28,361 nt of DNA. Source: Candidatus Aminicenantes bacterium UBA2190 (GTDB taxonomy: Bacteria > Acidobacteriota > Aminicenantia > UBA2199). Positions within the stretch are counted from its first letter, which is position 1. Each line of letters opens with the position of its first letter. The stretch spans positions 1-28,361 of the forward strand of contig DCVK01000072.1 in the NCBI GenBank assembly GCA_002335385.1, written 5' to 3'. Positions 1 to 6,580 of the stretch are shown in pieces. The notes beneath the pieces are model-generated. The model searched no databases. It saw only the letters and a list, made by a program, of their open reading frames with translations, and had not been told where the DNA came from. Made by a program: the position numbers and the translations under genes.

Positions 1-121
1 AGCCGTTGGGCTCGGGCGGGAAGCGCGTGTGGACGCGGCCTCCGCTCTTGCCGGCCCTGATGTCGGCCTCGATGATGGCGCGGATGAAATTCAGCCCCGG
101 GGTGATCTCTTCAGTTCCCAT
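1..121 (-). CDS. glnS: Glutaminyl-tRNA synthetase, N-terminal fragment
   Basis: This is a 40-codon partial gene running off the left edge. The minus strand from an ATG at 121 reads MGTEEITPGLNFIRAIIEAD and continues through a VHTRFPPEPNG motif. That motif sits directly before the class I HIGH signature in glutaminyl-tRNA synthetases, which charge tRNA-Gln in the cytoplasm. A GAGG element lies about five bases upstream of the ATG. The start lies inside the 3' end of gltX (11-bp overlap), so the two are probably co-transcribed and translationally coupled, with gltX first. Having both enzymes suggests a direct GlnRS route and a discriminating GluRS. The match is by motif only; the catalytic domain is outside the window. 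Confidence 0.88.
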   Translation of the reverse strand, partial: MGTEEITPGLNFIRAIIEADIRAGKSGGRVHTRFPPEPNG

Positions 122-1607
122 CTTGACCTCGTGCGGCGATGTGCCCGCGCGCCTGACGCAGGCGACGCAGCACCGTCTCCCGGCCCAGCGCCTCCAGCAT
201 CTCGAAAAGGCCGGGGCCGAAGCTGACGCCGCTGACCGCCAGCCGTGTCGGATGGATCAGCTTCCCGGCGCCAACGGTCCTCTCCTCGGCAAGCTTGCGG
301 TAGAGCGCCTCCAGCGCGGGGGCGGCGAACGGCTCCTGGATGGCGAGCCTTTCCAGCAGGGCGTCGATCAGGGGCAGCGCCTCGGCCTTGAAATGCTTCC
401 GCCCGGCCTGCTCGTCGTAGCCCTGGGGATCGCGGAAAAAGTACAGCGAGCTCGCGGCGATCTCGCTGACCTTCCGGCTGCGCTCCCGGAACATGGCGAT
501 CACCTTCTTCAGGAAAGCCTCGTCGGCCAGGGCGGCCGCCGGCAGCTCCATTTTCTCCCAGGCTGCCCGCACGTCGGGAAGCAGCGACTCCACGGAGCGC
601 CCCTGCAGGTAGACGCCGTTCATCCACTCCAGCTTGGTCTCGTCGAAGACCGCCGCCTTGGCCTGGACGCGCTCCAGCGTGAACGCCCGGATCATCTCTT
701 CCAGGGTCATGACCTCGCGGTCGCCGCCCGGCGCCCAGCCCAGCAGGGCCAGGAAGTTGCGCAGCGCCTCGGGCAGGAAGCCGGCACGCTGGTAGTCGAG
801 GACAGAGGCGGCGCCGCGGCGCTTGGAGAGCTTGCCGCCGTCGGCGGCCAGGATCACCGGCATGTGGGCGAAGAGGGGCGGAGCCCAGCCGAAGGCTTCG
901 TAGATCAGGATGTGCTTGGGCGTGGAGGCGATCCATTCGTCGCCGCGCAACACGTGGCTGATGCCCATTAGGTAGTCGTCGACCACATTGGCCAGGTGGT
1001 AGGTGGGGAAGCCGTCCGACTTGAGCAGCACCAGGTCGTCGAGCTGCGCGCTGTCATAGGTGATGTCGCCGCGGATCAGGTCGTGGAAGGCCACGGCCCG
1101 GGCATCGGGGACCTTGAGGCGCACAATGTATGACTTCCCGGCGGCGAGGAGCTTCTCGGAGTCGCCGGGGGCAAGAGAGCGGCAATGGCGGTCATAGCCC
1201 GAGCCTTGGGCCATCTTCGCCTTCTCCTGCTCCGCGCGCAGGTTCGCCAGGCGCTCCTCGCTGCAGAAACAGCGGTAGGCCCTGCCGGCGGCCAGCAGTT
1301 CCTCGGCATGCCGGCGATAGAGGGCGGTGCGCTGCGATTGGAAGTAGGGGCCGGCGTCGCCGCCCGCCTCGGGACCCTCGTCCCACTGCAGCCCGAGCCA
1401 TTTTAGGCTGGTGAAGATCTCGGCCAGGGCTTCCGGCTGGTAGCGCTTCCGGTCGGTATCCTCGATGCGCAGGATGAACCGGCCGCCGTGGTGGCGGGCG
1501 AAGAGGAAATTGAACAGGGCGGTGCGGGCGCCGCCGACGTGCAGGTAGCCGGTCGGCGACGGGGCAAAGCGGACAACGGGGGGCATTCCTTCTTTCCAGT
1601 CGGCCAT
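111..1607 (-). CDS. gltX: Glutamate--tRNA ligase
   Basis: Class I glutamyl-tRNA synthetase of about 498 aa, the usual bacterial length; it charges tRNA-Glu in the cytoplasm. The N-terminus has VRFAPSPTGYLHVGGARTA, in which H23-V-G-G26 is the HIGH-equivalent ATP site. RIEDTDRKR follows, and KLSKR at residues 259-263 is the KMSKS-equivalent loop. The C-terminal part is the helical anticodon-binding domain. The frame is open 12 codons further upstream, but I chose the ATG at 1607 because a TTGACA / 17 bp / CAAAAT promoter ends seven bases before it and there is no Shine-Dalgarno, so the message is probably leaderless. The 3' end overlaps glnS. Confidence 0.97.
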   Translation of the reverse strand: MADWKEGMPPVVRFAPSPTGYLHVGGARTALFNFLFARHHGGRFILRIEDTDRKRYQPEALAEIFTSLKWLGLQWDEGPEAGGDAGPYFQSQRTALYRRHAEELLAAGRAYRCFCSEERLANLRAEQEKAKMAQGSGYDRHCRSLAPGDSEKLLAAGKSYIVRLKVPDARAVAFHDLIRGDITYDSAQLDDLVLLKSDGFPTYHLANVVDDYLMGISHVLRGDEWIASTPKHILIYEAFGWAPPLFAHMPVILAADGGKLSKRRGAASVLDYQRAGFLPEALRNFLALLGWAPGGDREVMTLEEMIRAFTLERVQAKAAVFDETKLEWMNGVYLQGRSVESLLPDVRAAWEKMELPAAALADEAFLKKVIAMFRERSRKVSEIAASSLYFFRDPQGYDEQAGRKHFKAEALPLIDALLERLAIQEPFAAPALEALYRKLAEERTVGAGKLIHPTRLAVSGVSFGPGLFEMLEALGRETVLRRLRQARGHIAARGQDGN

Positions 1608-1643
1608 TTCGCCTATTTTGCCGCAAATCCCCTGCCGTGTCAA
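1608..1643 (-). promoter_or_regulatory. Predicted leaderless promoter of gltX
   Basis: On the minus strand: TTGACA at 1643-1638, a 17-bp spacer, CAAAAT at 1620-1615, then seven bases (AGGCGAA) before the gltX ATG at 1607. A transcript starting about seven bases after the -10 box would begin on or next to the start codon. The perfect -35 makes the site credible; the -10 matches consensus less well. It fires divergently from the promoter at 1688-1716. Confidence 0.6.
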
Positions 1644-1687
1644 TTGTCCCGAGGGCCGGAACCGCCGCCGGCCGCAGGTTTTCCTTA

Positions 1688-1716
1688 TTGTATTTTGCCG
1701 GTTCTTGTATTAGAAT
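1688..1716 (+). promoter_or_regulatory. Predicted leaderless promoter of the small Cys-pair protein gene
   Basis: TTGTAT at 1688-1693, a 17-bp spacer and TAGAAT at 1711-1716, followed by seven bases and the ATG at 1724. There is no convincing Shine-Dalgarno. Spacer length and -10-to-ATG distance are the same as at gltX and dnaJ. The two divergent promoters are about 44 bp apart, in an otherwise GC-rich gap. Confidence 0.55.
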
Positions 1717-1723
1717 CGGGGTC

Positions 1724-1972
1724 ATGGACAACCTGATCGAGATCCAGTGCCCGATCTGCCACGCCCACATGTGGGTGGACGCGGAGAAGAAGCAGGTCGT
1801 GCAGCACAAGCGCAGCGAAAGGAAGACCCATTCCTCGTTCGAAGAGCTGCTGGACAAGGAGAAGCAGAAGAAAGAGGCGGTGGACGAGCGCTTTTCCCAG
1901 GCCAAGTCCCTCGAGCAGGCCAAGAAAAAAAAGGCCAAGGAATTCTTTGAGCAGACGATCAAGGAAAAATAA
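1724..1972 (+). CDS. Small Cys-pair protein with charged coiled-coil tail
   Basis: 82 aa, unrecognised at family level. The N-terminus has one C-P-I-C-H-A-H motif (residues about 8-14), suggesting half of a zinc ribbon or a metal site completed by the histidines or by dimerisation. From residue 30 on it is almost entirely Lys/Glu/Gln-rich and should be helical, possibly a coiled coil. No signal peptide or membrane segment, so cytoplasmic. I chose the ATG at 1724 rather than the longer open frame from 1637 because it follows a well-formed promoter and the added residues look non-coding. It leads a run with the PC4-like gene (20-bp gap) and the DUF1846 gene. Function unknown. Confidence 0.75.
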   Translation: MDNLIEIQCPICHAHMWVDAEKKQVVQHKRSERKTHSSFEELLDKEKQKKEAVDERFSQAKSLEQAKKKKAKEFFEQTIKEK

Positions 1973-1992
1973 AAGGCCACCAGGAGAACAAC

Positions 1993-2295
1993 ATGGATTT
2001 CAGTGAGTTGAAAAAGGCGGTACGGAAACAGGTGGACATCCAGGAACCCGACTTCATCAAGGAGAACGAGGACGCGCTGAACGTGGGTTTCTTGGAGACA
2101 AAAACCACCGAGAAACTCATTTTCTCGCTATCGACCTACAAGAACAAGAAGTATTTCAGCGTCCGCACCTGGTACCAGGCCGAGTCGGGCGAATGGGCGC
2201 CGACCAAGAAGGGGGTCAACCTCTCCTTTGATAAGTTCGCCGACTTTGAAAAGATGGTCAAGGTGTTCGCCCAGGCCATCGAGCTGGACAAATAG
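1993..2295 (+). CDS. PC4/p15-like single-stranded DNA-binding protein
   Basis: 100 aa, start preceded by AGGAG. The C-terminal half (residues about 50-95) contains KYFSVRTWYQAESGEWAPTK followed by KGVNLSFDKFADFEKMVKVF. That is the pattern of the transcriptional coactivator p15 (PC4) fold: a beta strand, a turn with G-E-W-x-P-T-K-K-G, then a C-terminal helix. Bacterial members are small homodimers that bind single-stranded DNA or RNA. The N-terminal 45 residues are charged and may be a separate helical extension. It lies 20 bp after the Cys-pair gene and 42 bp before the DUF1846 gene, probably in one transcript. The fold call is fairly safe; the biological role is not established by context. 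Confidence 0.8.
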   Translation: MDFSELKKAVRKQVDIQEPDFIKENEDALNVGFLETKTTEKLIFSLSTYKNKKYFSVRTWYQAESGEWAPTKKGVNLSFDKFADFEKMVKVFAQAIELDK

Positions 2296-2337
2296 CCGCA
2301 TTTCGCGCCGGCCCCGACCGTTCCCGGAGGAACACCC

Positions 2338-3855
2338 ATGCCCAAGGCCATAGGCTTTGACAACGATAAATACCTGCGCGAACAGACGGCGGCCATCCTG
2401 GAGCGGGTCCACGCCTTCGACAACAAGCTGTACCTGGAATTCGGCGGCAAGCTGATCTACGATTACCACGCCGCCCGCGTCCTGCCCGGCTTCGACCCCA
2501 ACGTCAAGATGCGCCTGCTGCAGCAGCTGAAGGAGCAGACCGACGTCCTGCTCTGCATCTACGCCGGCGACATCGAGCGGAAAAAAGTGCGCGCCGACTT
2601 CGGCATCACCTACGACGCCGACGCCCTGAAGCTGATCGACGACCTGGCCGCCTGGGGCATCACCCTGCGCGCCGTGGTCATCACCCGCTTCGCCGACCAG
2701 TTCGCCGCCAAGGTCTTCAAGAACAAGCTGGAGCACCGCGGCGTCAAGGTCTACACCCATTGCTTCACCAAGGGCTACCCCACCGAGATCGACACCATCG
2801 TCAGCGACGAGGGCTACGGCGCCAACGAGTACATCGAGACGGCCAAGCCCATCGTGGTGGTCACCGGCCCCGGCCCGGGCAGCGGCAAGCTGGCCACCTG
2901 CCTCTCACAGCTCTACCACGAGCACCGGCGCGGCGTACGCTCCGGCTATGCCAAGTTCGAGACCTTCCCCATCTGGAACCTGCCCCTGAACCACCCGGTG
3001 AACATCGCCTACGAGGCGGCCACCGCCGACCTGAAGGACATCAACCTCATCGACCACTACCATCTCGAGGCGCACGACGTCAAGGCGGTCAACTACAACC
3101 GCGACATCGAGGCCTTCCCGCTGCTGCGGCGCATCCTGGAAAAGATCACCGAAAACCCACTGGTCTACCACTCGCCGACCGACATGGGCGTCAACCGCGC
3201 CGGCTTCGGCATTCGCGACGACGCGGTCGTGCGCGAAGCCGCCATTCAAGAGATTATCCGCCGCTATTTCCGCTACCAGTGCGAGCACGCCATGGGGGTG
3301 GTGGACAAGGAAACGGTGGAGCGGCTGCGCCTGTTCATGGAGGACCTGGGCGTGAACGAGGAGAGCCGCAAGGTGGTGCGCCCCGCCCGGGAAGCGGCCG
3401 CCGGGGCGCAGCAGTGCGGCAAGGGCCACGCCGGCATCTTCTGCGGCGCCGCCATTGAGCTCGCCGACGGCACCATCGTCACCGGCAAGAACTCGCCGCT
3501 GCTGCACGCCGCCTCCAGCCTGATCCTGAACGCCGCCAAGCACCTGGCCGACATCCCCGACCGCATGCACCTGCTGCCGCCCAGCATCACCGAGTCGCTG
3601 GGCCGCCTGAAAAAAGACGTGCTGAAGGGACGGGAGGTGAGCCTGAACCTGGACGAGACCCTGATCGCCCTGGGCATCAGCGCCAGCAACAACCCGGCGG
3701 CGCAGGCCGCGGTGGAGAAGCTCCCCGAGCTGCGCAACTGCGAGGTGCACATCACCCACATGCCCACGCCGGGCGATGAAGCCGGCCTGCGCAAGCTGGG
3801 AGTGAACCTGACGTCGGATCCCGGCTATTCCACCCATACCCTGTTCGCGGGGTAG
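2338..3855 (+). CDS. UPF0371 / DUF1846 family protein
   Basis: 505 aa, the usual length of the UPF0371 (DUF1846) family. It begins with the typical PKAIGFDNDKYLREQTAAIL sequence and carries VVVTGPGPGSGKLATCLSQL near residue 175, a glycine-rich phosphate-loop-like segment. NLPLNHPVNIAYEAATADL and DMGVNRAGFGI follow. The family is widespread in bacteria, structurally characterised but without an agreed biochemical function. No signal peptide or membrane segment. GGAGG sits eight bases before the ATG. It is the last gene of a plus-strand run and its 3' end meets the minus-strand lipoprotein gene across the first 94-bp palindrome, which could act as terminator. Confidence 0.9.
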   Translation: MPKAIGFDNDKYLREQTAAILERVHAFDNKLYLEFGGKLIYDYHAARVLPGFDPNVKMRLLQQLKEQTDVLLCIYAGDIERKKVRADFGITYDADALKLIDDLAAWGITLRAVVITRFADQFAAKVFKNKLEHRGVKVYTHCFTKGYPTEIDTIVSDEGYGANEYIETAKPIVVVTGPGPGSGKLATCLSQLYHEHRRGVRSGYAKFETFPIWNLPLNHPVNIAYEAATADLKDINLIDHYHLEAHDVKAVNYNRDIEAFPLLRRILEKITENPLVYHSPTDMGVNRAGFGIRDDAVVREAAIQEIIRRYFRYQCEHAMGVVDKETVERLRLFMEDLGVNEESRKVVRPAREAAAGAQQCGKGHAGIFCGAAIELADGTIVTGKNSPLLHAASSLILNAAKHLADIPDRMHLLPPSITESLGRLKKDVLKGREVSLNLDETLIALGISASNNPAAQAAVEKLPELRNCEVHITHMPTPGDEAGLRKLGVNLTSDPGYSTHTLFAG

Positions 3856-3879
3856 CCCAGGCTAGATCGATATCAATCT

Positions 3880-3973
3880 AAGTGACAAGTAACCAGTGAC
3901 AAGTGACAAGCAAGAAACGGCATTAGTTCGAAACAGTGCGGTTCCCCGTCACTCGTTACTTGTTACTCGTCAC
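3880..3973. repeat. Heptad-built palindromic repeat, copy 1
   Basis: The left arm is tandem 7-mers AGTGACA, AGTAACC, AGTGACA, AGTGACA from 3881; the right arm is CGTCACT, CGTTACT, TGTTACT, CGTCACC ending at 3973. The arms are near-complementary over about 26 bp, with an intervening part containing AAGAAACGGCATTAG. It lies between the convergent 3' ends of the DUF1846 and VNG-repeat genes, where a hairpin could terminate both transcripts. The same element recurs at 4681-4774. Confidence 0.85.
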
Positions 3974-3980
3974 CACGCTT

Positions 3981-4613
3981 TTATTCTTTAATCACCTCGG
4001 CGTTGCGGATCTCGCCGTTGACCTTCGAGTCCTTGTCGATATAAACCTTGACCTTGCGCTCCGGGTCGCGAACATCGATGCCGCCCTCCACGATGGAACC
4101 GCCCTGGACGCGGATCTCGAGGACCCGGCCATGGGAAAAATGACCGTGGCGGCCCTTGATGACGATGCGGCCGCGCACGACGCTCTTCCCGCTCAGCAGC
4201 ACGTCGCCGTTGACGGTGCTGACCTCGTCGCTGACCACGGCGTCGCGCAGCTCGACGCGGCCGTTGACCGTGCTTGCCCTGCCGCGCACCTTGCTGCCGG
4301 GGCCGCACTCGATGGCGCCGTTGACCGTCCCGGCGTCCCCGTCCACCTCGACGTTGGCGCCGATGACGATGCGGCCGTTGACCGTATCCAGTTCCTCGAC
4401 GCGCGAGTTGTCCCCGATCTCAATGCGGCCGTTGACGGTACGGCAATTGCCTTCCATGGTGCAACCGGCGCCCACATGGATGCTGCCGTTGACCGACGTC
4501 AGGCCGGGGCTGTGCTCGCCGTCGCCCACGTACCGGCTGCGGTTGACGCTGGCGTCGCAGGCAAAAAACGAGAGGAACGACAGGGCCATGACAGGAATCA
4601 TTATGTTTTTCAT
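3981..4613 (-). CDS. VNG-repeat lipoprotein, predicted beta-helix
   Basis: 210 aa. The N-terminus (MKNIMIPVMALSFLSFFACD) is a signal peptide ending in a cysteine compatible with lipidation, although the lipobox is imperfect (F at -3). After it, about six units of 19-22 residues recur around T-V-N-G-x-I-x-x-G, with the small side chains and V/I spacing expected of a right-handed beta-helix, as in bactofilin-like or DUF4097-like proteins. A Lys/Arg/Asp-rich tail follows. I chose 4613 over the adjacent ATG at 4616 because GGAG lies six bases before it. The gene stands alone, flanked on both sides by the same palindromic repeat. Probably membrane-anchored outside the cytoplasm; role unknown. Confidence 0.8.
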   Translation of the reverse strand: MKNIMIPVMALSFLSFFACDASVNRSRYVGDGEHSPGLTSVNGSIHVGAGCTMEGNCRTVNGRIEIGDNSRVEELDTVNGRIVIGANVEVDGDAGTVNGAIECGPGSKVRGRASTVNGRVELRDAVVSDEVSTVNGDVLLSGKSVVRGRIVIKGRHGHFSHGRVLEIRVQGGSIVEGGIDVRDPERKVKVYIDKDSKVNGEIRNAEVIKE

Positions 4614-4680
4614 CATTTGCTCCCTTTTCAGGAACAATAACGAAACTGGAAGGGAAAAGGTTCCGCCAGAGTTTTAGGCC

Positions 4681-4774
4681 CGATCTAAGTGACCGGTGAC
4701 CAGTGACAAGGAAGAAACGGCATTAGGCCGAGAAATCGCTGTTTCTCGTCACTCGTTACTTGTCACTCGTCACT
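4681..4774. repeat. Heptad-built palindromic repeat, copy 2
   Basis: Same design as 3880-3973: AGTGACC, GGTGACC, AGTGACA on the left; CGTCACT, CGTTACT, TGTCACT, CGTCACT on the right; and the same internal AAGAAACGGCATTAG. Loop bases differ between copies while the arms and the inner 15-mer are kept. It lies between the 3' end of the FAD oxidase gene and the 5' end of the VNG-repeat lipoprotein gene, in the same orientation as copy 1. Confidence 0.85.
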
Positions 4775-4783
4775 GAGTTCGTT

Positions 4784-6157
4784 TTAAATAATCTTGCCGG
4801 GGTTGAGCAGGTTGTCGGGATCGAATGTTTTTTTTATGCTGCGGAAAAGCTCCAGCTCGACCGGGCTGAACTGGTAATGCATGAAGGGCTTCTTGCTCAG
4901 GCCGATGCCGTGCTCGCCCGAGATGGTCCCGCCCAGCTCGACCACGCGCTTGAAGATCCTGTCCAGGACGATCTCGGCCCGACTCATCTCCGCGGCGTCG
5001 TCGGGATCGACCATGAGGTTGGTGTGGATGTTGCCGTCGCCGAAATGGCCGAAAAGCACGATGCACAGGTTGAATTCAGCGGCCAGCCCGTCGATGAACG
5101 CCACCATCTCCGGGATGCGGCCGCCCGGGACCACGATGTCTTCATTGATCTTTTTCGGCTTCAGCCTGGCGATGGCCGGCGAGACACTGCGTCGCGTCGC
5201 CCATAGGGCTTCCTGCTCGGCGAACGTCCCGGCCCGTTCCCGGCCCAGCGGCCCGGCCTCGGCCACCATCTTTTCGAACCGCGCCTCGCGCTCGGCCACC
5301 TCGGCCGGGCTGCCGTCGACCTCGACCAGCACCGCCGCCCGCACCCGCTCGTCGAGGGGCAACCCCTGGTAGGCGTACACAGCCTGCAGCGAGCTGCGGT
5401 CCATGAACTCGAGCACCGAGGGCTGGACATGGTTCCGGATGACGCGCTGCACGAAGCGGGCTCCGGCCGCCAGCGAGGAGAAGTCGACGCGGAAAAGCAG
5501 GCGGCACGGCGGCAGCGGCAGCAGGCGCAGGGTCGCCTGCGTCACCACGGCCAGCGTCCCCTCCGAGCCGATCAGCAAGGACTTCAGGTCGTAGCCGGCG
5601 ACGTTCTTGATCGTTTCCGATCCCAGGCGGACCTTTTCGCCGCTCATCAGGCGCGCTTCCAGCCCCAGCACGTAGTTCCCGGTCACCCCGTACTTGAAGC
5701 AGCGCGGTCCGCCGGAGTTCTCGGCGATGTTGCCGCCGATGGTCGATGTTTTCAGGCTGGCCGGGTCGGGGGGATAGAAAAGACCGGCTTTTTCAGCCGC
5801 CGCCTGCAGGTCGGAGGTGACCACTCCGGGCTCCACCACGGCCAGCAGGCTTTCCCTGTCCAGGCGCAGGATGCGGTTCATGCGCGTGAACACCAGCACC
5901 ACGCCGCCCTGGACGGCCAGCGCCCCGCCGCTGTAGCCCACGCCGGCGCCGCGCGGCACCAGGGGGACGGCATAGCGGCGGCAGACGGCGATCACGGCGG
6001 CGACGTCCTCGTCGCTCCCGGCGAAGACCACCGCGTCGGGGAGGTATTCCATCCCGGTGGCGTCGTAGGAATAGCTCAGCAGATATTCGCGGTCGGTGAA
6101 CACCTTGTCACTGCCGACCCTGGCGATCAGCTCTTTCACCGCTTTTTTTTCGATCAT
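4784..6157 (-). CDS. GlcD-like FAD-linked oxidoreductase
   Basis: 457 aa flavoprotein of the vanillyl-alcohol-oxidase fold, closest in pattern to the glycolate oxidase subunit GlcD and D-2-hydroxyacid (D-lactate) dehydrogenases. Residues about 40-170 form the FAD-binding domain, with VPRGAGVGYSGGALAVQGGV and the later STIGGNIAENSGGPRCFKYG segment. The C-terminal cap domain ends with SGEHGIGLSKK, a family signature, and a heptad of His/Asp residues in HFGDGNIHTNL. The length fits the family. I place the start at 6157, with a TTGACG/TATAAT promoter just upstream and AGGG before the ATG; the longer open frame to 6439 runs through a palindrome and looks non-coding. No GlcE/GlcF partners nearby, so substrate cannot be assigned. 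Confidence 0.92.
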   Translation of the reverse strand: MIEKKAVKELIARVGSDKVFTDREYLLSYSYDATGMEYLPDAVVFAGSDEDVAAVIAVCRRYAVPLVPRGAGVGYSGGALAVQGGVVLVFTRMNRILRLDRESLLAVVEPGVVTSDLQAAAEKAGLFYPPDPASLKTSTIGGNIAENSGGPRCFKYGVTGNYVLGLEARLMSGEKVRLGSETIKNVAGYDLKSLLIGSEGTLAVVTQATLRLLPLPPCRLLFRVDFSSLAAGARFVQRVIRNHVQPSVLEFMDRSSLQAVYAYQGLPLDERVRAAVLVEVDGSPAEVAEREARFEKMVAEAGPLGRERAGTFAEQEALWATRRSVSPAIARLKPKKINEDIVVPGGRIPEMVAFIDGLAAEFNLCIVLFGHFGDGNIHTNLMVDPDDAAEMSRAEIVLDRIFKRVVELGGTISGEHGIGLSKKPFMHYQFSPVELELFRSIKKTFDPDNLLNPGKII

Positions 6158-6173
6158 TTCGATCCCTGCGGCG

Positions 6174-6202
6174 ATTATAGAGGAAGCCGCCCCCGCCGTC
6201 AA
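6174..6202 (-). promoter_or_regulatory. Predicted promoter of the GlcD-like gene
   Basis: Minus strand: TTGACG at 6202-6197, 17-bp spacer, perfect TATAAT at 6179-6174. The ATG is 16 bases past the -10 box, so the 5' leader would be only about ten bases and would contain the AGGG sequence. This is the best -10 box in the window. Confidence 0.7.
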
Positions 6203-6347
6203 ACCGGCAATCCATGCTTTTTCCATCCCATGGCGGCTGCAATTGGCGAATAAAATTGGAAATAAATTAATCATAGCGATGGTTGGGGGCAGAAGCACGC
6301 TGATAGCTCCATGCCGCCGTGATGCGTCCCGCATGAGCGAACGAAAC

Positions 6348-6495
6348 GGAGGGACCGGGCCCCGACCCGGAGAGCAGCGATGGCCGAAGGTAAAATGGCC
6401 ACTGTTTGAGCCCCGGCAGCGCCGGGGCGAGTCGGCCATTTTAATCGCTGCGAACCGCGGTCGGTCGGTCCCGGAGTGGTGAGCGACGAGGGACC
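6348..6495. repeat. Large nested palindrome between glcD-like gene and dnaJ
   Basis: Several arms nest around one centre: GGGACCG (6351-6357) with CGGTCCC (6466-6472); GCAGCGAT (6374-6381) with ATCGCTGC (6444-6451); TAAAATGGCC (6391-6400) with GGCCATTTTA (6434-6443); and a perfect 8-bp stem GCCCCGGC / GCCGGGGC at 6410-6428 with a 3-base loop. GAGGGACC also occurs as a direct repeat at both edges. It fills the middle of the 423-bp gene-free interval. An open frame on the minus strand here is a by-product of the palindrome. It could be a REP/MITE-like element or a structured RNA. Confidence 0.75.
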
Positions 6496-6544
6496 ATCAC
6501 GGTGAAATTGCCAATATCTGCTTGTTTCTCCCTGCATGATCGTA

Positions 6545-6573
6545 TTGATTTTTTTAGCGCCCCATTGTAATAT
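6545..6573 (+). promoter_or_regulatory. Predicted leaderless promoter of dnaJ operon
   Basis: TTGATT at 6545-6550, 17-bp spacer, TAATAT at 6568-6573, then seven bases and the dnaJ ATG at 6581. No Shine-Dalgarno precedes the ATG. I looked here for the HspR-associated inverted repeat (CTTGAGT-N7-ACTCAAG) and did not see it. Confidence 0.6.
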
Positions 6574-6580
6574 ATCTTTT

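Noticed and set aside
91..936. Long minus-strand frame over gltX
   Set aside because: Arg/Pro/Gly-rich shadow of gltX in another frame; many similar frames cover the GC-rich genes on the opposite strand and none has recognisable motifs.
5429..6253. 274-codon plus-strand frame opposite the GlcD-like gene
   Set aside because: No domain, His/Gln/Asp-rich shadow composition, and fully antisense to a well-supported gene.
6271..6537. 88-codon minus-strand frame before dnaJ
   Set aside because: It reads through the arms of the nested palindrome, has no ribosome binding site and no family resemblance.
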